This document shows positions 1-7,090 of a DNA stretch of 12,089 bases, piece after piece (positions within the stretch are counted from its first letter, which is position 1; every line of letters begins with the position of its first letter). The translations under genes were made by a program, and so were the position numbers. The DNA comes from an uncultured Oscillospiraceae bacterium (GTDB lineage Bacteria; Bacillota; Clostridia; Oscillospirales; Acutalibacteraceae): the NCBI GenBank assembly GCA_900550315.1, contig URRK01000028.1, positions 1 through 12,089 of the forward strand, written 5' to 3'. Below the pieces are notes generated by a model. That model made no database searches and was not told the DNA's origin. It worked only from the letters and a program-made list of their open reading frames with translations.

Positions 1-1224
1 CCGGATAGCTCCTTCTATCTTCAGATCCAGTTCCTTCACCTGTTCATTCAGCTTCCGGATATCCTCCGGCGGCTCCATATGCTGCAGCCGCACGGCAGAC
101 GCCGCTTCATCAATCAAATCAATGGCTTTATCCGGCAAATAGCGGTCGGAAATATATCGCTCCGAAAGGGTCACGGCCTGCTTTAGCATATCATCCGGAA
201 TTTTAATGTTGTGGTACCCCTCGTAATACGGGCGCACGCACTGCAGCATTTTTAAAGCGTTTTCAAACGAGGGCTCCTCTACCGTTACGGGCTGAAAACG
301 GCGTTCTAAGGCGGCGTCCTTTTCAATGTACTGGCGGTACTCCTTTAGCGTGGTTGCCCCTATTACATGAATTTCCCCGCGGGAGAGCGCCGGTTTTAAA
401 ATGTTGGCGGCGTTCATTGCCCCCTCGGAGTTACCGGCCCCCACAATGTTGTGTACCTCGTCAATAAACAAAATAATGTTCCCGGCCGATTTTACCTCGT
501 CTACCAAGCCCTTTACCCGGCTTTCAAACTGGCCGCGAAACTGGGTACCGGCAACCAGGCCGGTTAAATCCAGCAGGTAAATTTCAAGCCCTAACAGCCT
601 TGCGGGCGCCTGCCCCAAAGCAATTTTTTGGGCCAGCCCCTCTACCACCGCGGTTTTACCAACGCCCGGCTCGCCAATTAGGCAGGGGTTGTTTTTAGAG
701 CGGCGAGAAAGAATTTGAATCATTCGGGCCAGCTCCTCGTCCCGCCCAACAATAGCGTCAATTTTACCGTCGCGCGCTTTTTGCGTTAGGTTGGTGCAAA
801 ACATTTCAAGGTAGCGGCGCTTGGCTTTTTTCTTTTTTTCTTTTTTCTCGCCGGGCTTTCCGCTTTTTTCGTCGGCGTCCGACTTTTCGCCCTTACCGCC
901 AAAAATGCCGTTAATAAACGGGAACACCGGGGCGCCGCCCGATTCAAACATCTCGTTTTCACCGCTTTCACCGTCGGTTTCGCCGTCGTCGCTTTCCGGC
1001 TCCTCCCCCTCGGTCATTTCCCCCATAAAGGACATTAGCTGTTCATTCATATCCTCAATATCCTCTTTTGAAATGTTCATGCGGTCTAAAATATCCTGCA
1101 CCTGCTTAATGCCGGATTCCTGCGCGCACGAAAGGCACAGGCCGCGCGGCTCTTTAGAGGGGTTGGTACTGTCGGAAATAAAAACCACGGCAGGCCTTTT
1201 TTTGCATTTGCTGCACAATTTCAT
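1..1224 (-). CDS. ClpE-like AAA+ ATPase with N-terminal zinc finger (partial, C-terminal part beyond left edge)
   Basis: This is the first 408 codons of a Clp/Hsp100 unfoldase, a class that unfolds proteins for ClpP or remodels aggregates in the cytoplasm. A four-cysteine zinc finger opens the protein (CSKC at C4/C7, CLSC at C30/C33). An acidic stretch (about 69-91) and a very basic one (about 125-138) follow, then the first AAA+ domain: Walker A GEPGVGKT 184-191, Walker B with D255/E256, GATT 289-292 and an arginine pair R308/R309. The edge falls in the helical middle region (about 389-408, UVR-like heptads). The double Clp_N domain of ClpC/ClpB is absent and replaced by the zinc finger, as in ClpE of Firmicutes. 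The second AAA+ domain and any ClpP-binding loop are not visible, so ClpE versus a ClpC variant is unsettled. The ATG has AAGGAG 6 nt upstream. No CtsR operator is evident. Confidence 0.9.
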   Translation of the reverse strand, partial: MKLCSKCKKRPAVVFISDSTNPSKEPRGLCLSCAQESGIKQVQDILDRMNISKEDIEDMNEQLMSFMGEMTEGEEPESDDGETDGESGENEMFESGGAPVFPFINGIFGGKGEKSDADEKSGKPGEKKEKKKKAKRRYLEMFCTNLTQKARDGKIDAIVGRDEELARMIQILSRRSKNNPCLIGEPGVGKTAVVEGLAQKIALGQAPARLLGLEIYLLDLTGLVAGTQFRGQFESRVKGLVDEVKSAGNIILFIDEVHNIVGAGNSEGAMNAANILKPALSRGEIHVIGATTLKEYRQYIEKDAALERRFQPVTVEEPSFENALKMLQCVRPYYEGYHNIKIPDDMLKQAVTLSERYISDRYLPDKAIDLIDEAASAVRLQHMEPPEDIRKLNEQVKELDLKIEGAIR

Positions 1225-1255
1225 TTTTTGCTCCTTGTTTCTTGTAACAAAAGGT

Positions 1256-1284
1256 TTTATAACAACATTAACTGCGTGTTTTAA
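1256..1284 (-). promoter_or_regulatory. candidate sigma-A promoter for the Clp gene
   Basis: Read on the minus strand, TTAAAA (1279-1284, 4/6 match to TTGACA) and TATAAA (1256-1261, 5/6 match to TATAAT) are separated by 17 nt. The -35 begins directly after the cvpA stop codon, and the predicted transcript start is about 25 nt before the Clp ATG. AT-rich spacers produce such matches by chance, so the Clp gene could equally be read through from cvpA. Confidence 0.35.
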
Positions 1285-1992
1285 CTAACGGTTAAAGGGG
1301 TTTAGCTGCGCTAAAAAGCGGAACAGCACCGAGGCCTCAATATTCTCCCGCGTAAAGCACCAAAACCCGTTTACGGTAAGGTTTACCGCAACCGAAATTA
1401 TTATACACAAAATGCCGGCAATTAGCAAGCCTTTTACCAGCCCTAAAATAATTCCCAAAACCGCGTCTACCTGCCGCAAAACCGGAAGCCGGGCCACACG
1501 CCCTAAAAGGCGGGCCAAAATTTTAACAAAAATCATTAAAATTAGGGTTAAAACGCCCCCGGCAACAGCCCTTATAAGCGGCACCACAACCGGCCGGGCC
1601 GCCGCCTGCACCGCTTGCTCGGCAACCGGCTGCAAATTGGCCGCCGAAAAACTGCCGCCAACCTTACCGGCAACGCTTTGCGCCGTTACGCCAAAATTGC
1701 CGGCAACCTTTGTAACCGTTTGGGGCAGCGCGTTCCAAATAGATTCGGCCGTTAATGCAGCAGAGCTTTGGGTGTTTTGCTGCACGGCCGAAACGGTTTT
1801 TTGCACCATGGCGGGCGCAATAAAATGGTCAAACACCGCGCCGGCAATTACGCCGGCCACCGCAAAGGCAAGGTAAAACGATAAAAACAGCCCAACCACC
1901 TCTACCGCAGTGCGTACAAACCCGCGCCGAACCGAAAAAATAATGCAAAGTAAAATAATTGCCACTACAAAGGCGTCTAACATCCAAGGCAT
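1285..1992 (-). CDS. cvpA: CvpA family membrane protein
   Basis: This is a 235-residue integral membrane protein of the CvpA (colicin V production) family. It has four hydrophobic segments at about 5-21, 31-54, 136-160 and 176-207. A non-membrane region rich in Ala, Gln and Thr (about 62-133) lies between the two pairs. The opening pattern (LDAFVVAIILL, then RRGF and a second long span) and the Gly-rich last span are typical of CvpA proteins. Their biochemical role is unclear in most bacteria and is linked mainly to envelope integrity. The ATG has a strong AAGGAGG 7 nt upstream. An in-frame ATG three codons later is less well placed. The 167-nt spacer upstream, the longest between the co-directional genes, suggests that a new transcription unit begins here. 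The Clp gene follows after 60 nt. The family call is firm, the function is not. Confidence 0.85.
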   Translation of the reverse strand: MPWMLDAFVVAIILLCIIFSVRRGFVRTAVEVVGLFLSFYLAFAVAGVIAGAVFDHFIAPAMVQKTVSAVQQNTQSSAALTAESIWNALPQTVTKVAGNFGVTAQSVAGKVGGSFSAANLQPVAEQAVQAAARPVVVPLIRAVAGGVLTLILMIFVKILARLLGRVARLPVLRQVDAVLGIILGLVKGLLIAGILCIIISVAVNLTVNGFWCFTRENIEASVLFRFLAQLNPFNR

Positions 1993-2159
1993 GTAAAATC
2001 CTCCTTATGAAATTTATGTAACAAGCCGAATATTTTTTAAATATTTGCAGTATTGCCGTTTTTGCAGCGCCAACAAAAAATTTTAGCCGGGCAAATAACG
2101 GGCAAACAAAAGGTACTGTAATTTTAGCAGCCTTTTATTGGTTCCCGCAGGCGTTTAGC
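1993..2159. other. cvpA upstream spacer with paired short direct repeats
   Basis: This non-coding gap separates the DUF5711-like gene from cvpA. It holds two copies of GGGCAAA (2089-2095 and 2100-2106, 11 bp apart), two of AATTTTAGC (2079-2087 and 2120-2128) and two of TTTGCAG (2044-2050 and 2061-2067), all written on the plus strand. It should contain the cvpA promoter, but I could not single out a convincing -35/-10 pair among several AT-rich candidates. Confidence 0.5.
2108..2136 (-). terminator. weak hairpin, possible terminator after the DUF5711-like gene
   Basis: On the minus strand AAAAGG-CTG is followed after a 9-nt loop by CAG-TA-CCTTTT. This gives a 9-bp stem with a 2-nt bulge, whose 3' arm ends in TTTT followed by GTTTG. 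It lies 24 nt after the DUF5711-like stop. The stem is A/T-rich and the U tract is interrupted, so termination would be inefficient at best. Confidence 0.3.
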
Positions 2160-3779
2160 CTAATTGGTTCCGCTTGCGGCCAAGGTCGATGAAGCACCCG
2201 AAACCAAGGAACTGCCAGAAACCACCGAGCTTTGCTGCTCCGGGTTAATGCGAATATAATCTATTTGCGAATTATCCCCCGCCAATACGCCGGAGCCGCA
2301 GGGCGCCAGCAGCGTTTTGGCACGGTCTACCGTTGTGCGGCTTTGCTCGGTGCCGTCGGGCTGCAGCAGGCGAATGGTATCGTTATTTAAAATGTACAAA
2401 TAGCGGTCGGTAACGGCAAGGTCGGTCATGGCATCGTTAAAATTAAACCGGTTTAAGGTGTTACCCTTTGCGTCGTAAAGGTACACCGTCATAGCACCGG
2501 GGTTGCCGCAAACCGCAGCCAGCCGCTTTCCGCTGGGGGAGCTTTTTACAAAGCTGACCGTGGCCGATTGGTCGGTTCCGCTTTTTTGGCTGTTTTCGCC
2601 AAAGGTTAAAAAGGTAAGGTTATTTTGGGTTACCGCGGCAAACAGGCTGCCCGAAACCTTTTGCAGCGAAAGCACTGCCGTTTCTGGAAAATCGGCGGTA
2701 TACAGCGGTGTTTCACTTTTAAGCGAAAAGCAATGCACCTTACTGCTGTACGCGCCGTTTTGCACATTTACTGCGGCTACGGCTATGTACTTGCCGTTGT
2801 TGGAAAGCGCAATATCGCTAATAAAGCCATCGGTTAAATACCAGGTAAATTTTAGCTTTAAGCTTTTGGTGTAAACGCTAACGGCGGCTGCGTACCCGTC
2901 GCACGAGGTTACAAAGGCAACCAGCCCCTTGCTGCAAATATCGCCCTTGTAAATAATGTTTTTTAAATCGCCGCGGTAAAGCTCCTTGCTGTTGTTTAAA
3001 ACCGCGTAGCCGGTGCTTTCACGGTTGTAAACCAGCACCCGCTCGGCCGAAGTTTTCATAGCCGGGTTGGAAAACCCGTGCTGCTGCTCTAAAAACGCGC
3101 GGCCCCCGGCGTTTACGCCTAAAATATGCGAATCGGTTAGCACAAAAACGCGGCCGCCCTGCGCGGTTTGGGCTTTTAACTCGGTTCCGCTAATTGTTAA
3201 CGGGAACTTGCCGCCCCCCAGCGCCGCAAAAAAGTTCACCGTGTGTTCTAACGGCCCGGTAGGGCTAAGCAGGGTATAAACCCCCAGCAAAACCGCCACT
3301 ACCAACGCGGTGCAGCAAAGCACCAAACGCTTTGTGCGAACCTGCTTGCGGCGCCCGCGAATTAACCCTAACTGAAACAGGCTGCGGGGGCTTTCCCCCG
3401 GCTGGCGTTTGGGCGGGGCGGGGCGTGCGCCGGCCGGGCGGCTTTTTTTAGGGGCAGCGGGGCGCTGCGGCATTTTTTGCACCTTGGCGGCACCGCGGGC
3501 TTTCGAGACCGCAGGGTCTGCCGTTTTTAAAGCGGACGCGGCTCTTTTTTGCTCTAAAACCGCCGGCCTTTGCACCGGTGCGGCCTTTGCCGCGCCGCTT
3601 TGCGCCTTGGGTGCGGCAGTTTGTTTTTCTTTTGGTTTTTTGGGCTGCATTTTAATGGCCTCTACCGGGGCGGGTGCCGGGGCCGTTCGGCGCCGGGCTT
3701 GCGGCTTTGCAGCCGCCGCCTTTTGGGGCTTTAACGCCTTTTTTGGGCGAACCTTTTTAACCTTTTTTCGCTGTGCCAA
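2160..3779 (-). CDS. membrane-anchored DUF5711-like protein with extracytoplasmic propeller-type domain
   Basis: This 539-residue protein has three parts. Residues 1-150 are low-complexity and very basic (Lys, Ala, Pro, Arg) and are predicted to be cytoplasmic. Residues 151-171 form one membrane span. Residues about 175-515 are rich in short beta-strand stretches with recurring patterns (for example SDIALSNNGKYIAVA and SPSGKRLAAVCG), suggesting a WD40/PQQ-like beta-propeller outside the membrane. A Ser/Val tail (516-539) ends it. The architecture and the YKGDICSKGLVAFV type of segment resemble the DUF5711 family of Clostridia, whose function is unknown. There is no N-terminal signal peptide, so the span acts as a signal anchor. 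The start is TTG with AAGGGGGG 8 nt upstream, and the gene overlaps the end of truA by 23 nt. The Lys/Ala/Pro tail is probably fast-evolving and could contact nucleic acid or acidic partners (inference). Confidence 0.72.
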   Translation of the reverse strand: MAQRKKVKKVRPKKALKPQKAAAAKPQARRRTAPAPAPVEAIKMQPKKPKEKQTAAPKAQSGAAKAAPVQRPAVLEQKRAASALKTADPAVSKARGAAKVQKMPQRPAAPKKSRPAGARPAPPKRQPGESPRSLFQLGLIRGRRKQVRTKRLVLCCTALVVAVLLGVYTLLSPTGPLEHTVNFFAALGGGKFPLTISGTELKAQTAQGGRVFVLTDSHILGVNAGGRAFLEQQHGFSNPAMKTSAERVLVYNRESTGYAVLNNSKELYRGDLKNIIYKGDICSKGLVAFVTSCDGYAAAVSVYTKSLKLKFTWYLTDGFISDIALSNNGKYIAVAAVNVQNGAYSSKVHCFSLKSETPLYTADFPETAVLSLQKVSGSLFAAVTQNNLTFLTFGENSQKSGTDQSATVSFVKSSPSGKRLAAVCGNPGAMTVYLYDAKGNTLNRFNFNDAMTDLAVTDRYLYILNNDTIRLLQPDGTEQSRTTVDRAKTLLAPCGSGVLAGDNSQIDYIRINPEQQSSVVSGSSLVSGASSTLAASGTN

Positions 3780-4551
3780 CCTTTACACCCCCCTTGGCGT
3801 TTAAAAAAATTTCTTGGTTATAAAAAACCCGGTTTAAATAAAGGCCGCAGGCTGGGGCCGTTTTACCGGCGGCCGCGCGGTTTTCCCGGGCTATTATTTG
3901 CTTTATTTGCTCGGGCGGCAGCTTACTGTTTGCCGCCTGCAGCACGGTGCCAACCATAATACGCACCATGTTGTATAAAAATCCGTTTGCGGTAACGCTA
4001 AAGGTAAGCAGCCCGCCCTGCCGCTCGGCAAAGCAGCTTTGCACGGTGCGAACCGTGCTTTGTACCGTACTGCCGGCCGCGCAAAAGCTTTTAAAATTGT
4101 GCGTGCCAACCAGCTCGGCGCAGGCCGCGTTCATTTTTTCTAAGTCTACCCCGTTTTTAAGCCAAAGCACCCGACCGTTTAAAAACGGGCTTGGCGTTGG
4201 GCTTTCGTAAATTTTGTAAATGTAATTTTTGCCGAGGGCGCTGTACCTTGCGTGAAAATCGGGTGGAACATCAAAGCAATCCAACGCGGCAATATCGCTC
4301 GGAAGCAGGGTGTTCAGCCCGGCAACCAGCCCTTTGTTTGGAATATTTTCGCCCCCGTTAAAGTGGCAGTAAAAGGCATTGGCGTGCACGCCCGAATCGG
4401 TGCGGCTGCAGCCGGTTAGCGCCGGGCGGCTGCCCAAAAGCTTTTGCAGCGCCGTTTGCACCGTTTGCTGCACCGAAACGCCGTTTTTTTGCACCTGCCA
4501 GCCACAGTAGGAGGTACCAAGATATGCAATTTTTAAGCAGCGCCTACCCAC
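3757..4551 (-). CDS. truA: tRNA pseudouridine(38-40) synthase TruA
   Basis: TruA converts uridines 38-40 of the tRNA anticodon arm to pseudouridine. The protein as assigned has 264 residues, normal for the family. Signatures are the opening KIAYLGTSYCGWQ, the catalytic motif GCSRTDSGVHA with the nucleophilic Asp at D52, the HARYSALGKNYIYKI segment, and GFLYNMVRIMVGT near the C-terminus. The open frame extends further upstream, but that extension encodes a hydrophobic stretch lying inside ecfT. The chosen GTG at 4549-4551 starts the protein directly before the conserved core and has AAAGGGGG 8 nt upstream. It lies 16 nt after the ecfT stop, and its SD abuts that stop, implying coupled translation. 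The ecfA-ecfA'-ecfT-truA order is common in Firmicutes. Confidence 0.95.
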   Translation of the reverse strand: MGRRCLKIAYLGTSYCGWQVQKNGVSVQQTVQTALQKLLGSRPALTGCSRTDSGVHANAFYCHFNGGENIPNKGLVAGLNTLLPSDIAALDCFDVPPDFHARYSALGKNYIYKIYESPTPSPFLNGRVLWLKNGVDLEKMNAACAELVGTHNFKSFCAAGSTVQSTVRTVQSCFAERQGGLLTFSVTANGFLYNMVRIMVGTVLQAANSKLPPEQIKQIIARENRAAAGKTAPACGLYLNRVFYNQEIFLNAKGGVKVGTAKKG

Positions 4552-4559
4552 AAGGCCGG

Positions 4560-4567
4560 CCCCCTTT
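4560..4567 (-). promoter_or_regulatory. G-rich ribosome binding site setting the truA GTG start
   Basis: AAAGGGGG on the minus strand abuts the ecfT TAA stop (4568-4570) and sits 8 nt before GTG. It supports the shorter TruA reading over an ATG about 100 nt further upstream. Confidence 0.7.
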
Positions 4568-5377
4568 TTAAAATATGATTTGCAGAATAATAATAGACGA
4601 AAAAACCACCGCCAACAAAAAAAGCGAAAGAAAATCTCTTCTACCGGCAACAATTTTCTTCATTCTGGTGCGGCCCTTACCGCCGTTGTAGCAGCGGCAA
4701 TCCATGGCCTCGGCCAGCTCCCCCGCCCTGCGAACCGAGGAAATTAAAAGCGGAATTAACACCGGCACCATGGCCTTCATTTTTTTAATTAATCCGCCGC
4801 TTTCGGTGTTGGCGCCGCGGGCGCGCTGGGCCGAAAGAATTTTATCGGTCTCATCGGTTAAGGTTGGAATAAACCGCAAAGCAATGGTCATCATCATAGC
4901 CAAAATATGCACCGGTTCCCCCAGGCCAATAAGCTTTAAGGGGGAAAGCAGACTTTCTATGGCGTCGGTTAGCTCGGTTGGGGTGGTGGTGTAGGTTAAA
5001 ACCGAGCTGATTAAAATAAGCAGCACAACCCGAACCGCCATAAACCCCGCGCGGTAAATGCCGCCGGTTGAAACCGTAAACACCCAAAACTGAAATAGCA
5101 CGGTGCTTTCCTGCACATAAAACATATTCAGCAGCGCGGTTAAAATTAAAATTGGCAGCAGCGCCTTTAAATTTTTAAAATAAAGCTTCAGCGGCACGCG
5201 GGAAAGCAGTAAAACCGCCAGCACCAGCGCCGCCATTATGGCCAGCGTGCCAAAGCCGCGGCAAACAAAAATAAAAACAATAATGGCAATTAGCTCCGGC
5301 AGCTTAAAGCGCGGGTCCATGCGGTGAATAACCGAATCGGCGCGATAATACTGCCCAAAGGTAAAGTTACTCAGCAC
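4568..5377 (-). CDS. ecfT: energy-coupling factor transporter transmembrane protein EcfT
   Basis: This is the membrane scaffold of an ECF transporter. It links the two ATPases EcfA1 and EcfA2 to interchangeable substrate-binding S components for vitamins or metal ions. As assigned it has 269 residues. Family marks are the N-terminal HRMDPRFKL (18-26), several hydrophobic spans (about 28-59, 71-87, 113-130, 200-216 and 247-269), and two arginine-containing coupling motifs in the cytoplasmic helices: QRARG (184-188) and CRCYNGG (227-233, where many relatives have an Ala-Arg-Gly-like triplet). The chosen start is GTG at 5375-5377, followed by LSNFTFGQYY. It overlaps ecfA2 by 11 nt and has AAAGGGGG 8 nt upstream. 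An ATG nine codons earlier would lie within the ecfA2 end and leave this SD inside the gene. Confidence 0.93.
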   Translation of the reverse strand: MLSNFTFGQYYRADSVIHRMDPRFKLPELIAIIVFIFVCRGFGTLAIMAALVLAVLLLSRVPLKLYFKNLKALLPILILTALLNMFYVQESTVLFQFWVFTVSTGGIYRAGFMAVRVVLLILISSVLTYTTTPTELTDAIESLLSPLKLIGLGEPVHILAMMMTIALRFIPTLTDETDKILSAQRARGANTESGGLIKKMKAMVPVLIPLLISSVRRAGELAEAMDCRCYNGGKGRTRMKKIVAGRRDFLSLFLLAVVFSSIIILQIIF

Positions 5378-6236
5378 GGCCGGCACCCCCTTTGTAAACC
5401 GCAAGCAGCTGCTGCACCGCCTGCTCTACCGTAAAGGCATTTGGCTGCACCGCAACGCCGCTTTGCTGCAAATAAAGCAGCACGCGGGTTACCAGCGGAA
5501 CCTCCAGCCCCATTTGCCGCAGCCGCTCGTGGTTTGAAAAAACCTCGGCCACCGTGCCGGAAAGCACCAGCCGGCCCTTTTGCAAAACCAGCAACCTGGT
5601 GCAAAGCTGCGCTAAATCCTCCATACTGTGCGAAACAATAAGCACCGCGGCACCCGTGCGCGCTTTGTAGGCCTGAATAGCCTTAAACAGCATGGCGCGG
5701 CCAATGGGGTCTAACCCGGCGGTGGGCTCGTCCAGCACTAAAACCTCCGGCTCCATAACTAAAATGCCGGCCAGCGCAACGCGGCGTTTTTCCCCGCCCG
5801 AAAGCTCAAAGGGCGAGCGTTCTAAATAGCTTTCGCTTAGCCCCAACATTTTGGTGTAAAGGTGTACCCGGCGGTTAATTTCCTGCTGGTCCAGCCCCAT
5901 ATTGCTTGGGCCAAAGGCAATATCTTTAAAAACCGTTTCCTCAAACAGCTGGTGCTCGGGGTACTGAAAAACCAGCCCAACGTGAAATCGCTTTTCCGCA
6001 ATTTTTTTAGGGTTTTCCCAAAGATCCTGCCCGTTTAGCAGCACTGTACCGGCGCCGGGCTTAATTAAACCGTTAAAGGTTTGCAGCAGGGTAGATTTAC
6101 CCGAGCCGGTGTGCCCAATAATGCCGGTAACCTCCCCTTTTTGAACCGAAAGGCTAATATCTTTAATAGCGGCGTGGTGCACCGAGCCGGTTTGCGGGTA
6201 GGTGTAGCTAACGCCTTTGGTTTGTAAAACTACCAT
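5367..6236 (-). CDS. ecfA2: ECF transporter ATPase EcfA2 (CbiO family)
   Basis: This 289-residue ABC ATPase is the second nucleotide-binding subunit of the ECF module. It has Walker A GHTGSGKST (41-49), Q-loop Q91 in VFQYPEHQLF, signature LSGGEKRR (145-152), Walker B VLVLDEP with D169/E170, D-loop GLDP, and the switch histidine H203 in VSHSME. The QYPEHQLF Q-loop region is typical of EcfA ATPases. The ATG overlaps the end of ecfA1 by 7 nt, with AAAGGGGG 9 nt before it. Relative to EcfA1, the FELSGGEKRR signature and longer Q-loop lead assign it to the A2 (EcfA') type. All catalytic residues are present. The A1/A2 designation rests on gene order and motif flavour. Confidence 0.94.
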   Translation of the reverse strand: MVVLQTKGVSYTYPQTGSVHHAAIKDISLSVQKGEVTGIIGHTGSGKSTLLQTFNGLIKPGAGTVLLNGQDLWENPKKIAEKRFHVGLVFQYPEHQLFEETVFKDIAFGPSNMGLDQQEINRRVHLYTKMLGLSESYLERSPFELSGGEKRRVALAGILVMEPEVLVLDEPTAGLDPIGRAMLFKAIQAYKARTGAAVLIVSHSMEDLAQLCTRLLVLQKGRLVLSGTVAEVFSNHERLRQMGLEVPLVTRVLLYLQQSGVAVQPNAFTVEQAVQQLLAVYKGGAGRAE

Positions 6237-7090
6237 GCGGCCCGGCCCCCTTTTAAGGCTTTGGCAATAGCCTTGGCCGTTTGTTTGGCATTAATAACCC
6301 CCTGCTCTACCGGCAGACCCGCCTGCTTTAAGCGCAGCAAAAGCTCAGCAGTTTGCGGCAGCGCCAGCCCGGCTTTTTTTAAAAGCTCGGGATTTGAAAA
6401 TACGCCGATCGGGGTGTCATCCGCCGTTATTTTTCCGTTATCCATAACCAAAACACGGTCGGCGCCGTCGGCCTCCTCCATGTAGTGGGTAATCAGCACC
6501 ACCGTCATGCCCTGCTCTTTATTCAACCGCCAAACGGTATTCATAACCTCGCGGCGGCCAACCGGGTCTAACATTGCGGTGGGTTCATCTAAAACCAGCA
6601 CCTTAGGCTGCATGGCCAGCACGCCGGCAATGGCAACCCGCTGCTTTTGCCCGCCCGAAAGGTAAAACGGGGCGGCGTTTTTAAATTCGGCCATATTTAC
6701 CGCCTGCAAAGCAGCGTCTACCCGCCGGCGAATTTCTTTCGGCTCTACCCCTAAATTTTCGGGGCCAAAGGCAACATCCTCCTCCACCACCGAGCAAACC
6801 AGCTGATTATCGGGATTTTGAAAAATCATGCCAACCCGGCGGCGAATTTCAAACTCCTGCTTTTCGTCCTTAGTGTTTAATCCGTCTACCAAAACGGTGC
6901 CGCTATCCGGCTTTAAAAGGCCGTTTAACAGCTTGGCCAGGGTAGATTTACCCGAGCCGTTGTGGCCCAGAATAACCGTAAAGCTGCCCTGCGCTATGCT
7001 AAGACTCAGGTTTTTTAAAACCGCGCCGGAATCGGGCTGCTCCTCCTCATATTGAAAAGTAACATCTTGCAGTGAAATAATGTTGTTCAT
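6230..7090 (-). CDS. ecfA1: ECF transporter ATPase EcfA1 (CbiO family)
   Basis: This 286-residue ABC ATPase is the first nucleotide-binding subunit of the ECF transporter. It has Walker A GHNGSGKST (42-50), Q-loop Q91 in IFQNPDNQLV, signature LSGGQKQR (144-151), Walker B VLVLDEP with D168/E169, and switch histidine H202 in ITHYMEEA. The QNPDNQ Q-loop is characteristic of EcfA1. The frame opens 18 nt earlier at another ATG, but the start chosen here (7088-7090) forms an ATGA overlap with the stop of the preceding methyltransferase, has CGGAG 5 nt upstream, and begins right before the conserved ISLQDVTFQY. ATPase, second ATPase and EcfT follow each other in overlapping frames. No S-component gene is nearby, so substrate specificity must come from S components encoded elsewhere. 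Confidence 0.94.
   Translation of the reverse strand: MNNIISLQDVTFQYEEEQPDSGAVLKNLSLSIAQGSFTVILGHNGSGKSTLAKLLNGLLKPDSGTVLVDGLNTKDEKQEFEIRRRVGMIFQNPDNQLVCSVVEEDVAFGPENLGVEPKEIRRRVDAALQAVNMAEFKNAAPFYLSGGQKQRVAIAGVLAMQPKVLVLDEPTAMLDPVGRREVMNTVWRLNKEQGMTVVLITHYMEEADGADRVLVMDNGKITADDTPIGVFSNPELLKKAGLALPQTAELLLRLKQAGLPVEQGVINAKQTAKAIAKALKGGRAAW

Noticed and set aside
1..130. Apparent shift in codon choice at the left end of the Clp gene (more AAG and ATC/ATA than downstream)
   Set aside because: The sample is too short and Lys codons are mixed in the rest of the gene; not enough to claim recombination.
821..1288. 155-codon open frame on the plus strand, Ser/Phe/Pro-rich
   Set aside because: It lies opposite the acidic and basic linkers of the Clp gene; the composition mirrors the Glu/Lys codons and it has no family motif.
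1412..1876. 154-codon plus-strand frame opposite cvpA
   Set aside because: Antisense shadow; low-complexity Ala/Thr/Pro composition and no convincing SD, while cvpA on the other strand is a coherent membrane protein.
3409..3804. 131-codon plus-strand frame opposite the basic tail of the DUF5711-like protein
   Set aside because: Ala/Gly/Phe-rich complement of Lys/Ala/Pro codons; no recognisable protein features.
4552..4653. 34-codon hydrophobic N-terminal extension of TruA
   Set aside because: It is mostly the other-frame reading of the EcfT C-terminal span; TruA is a soluble enzyme and the GTG start fits its length.
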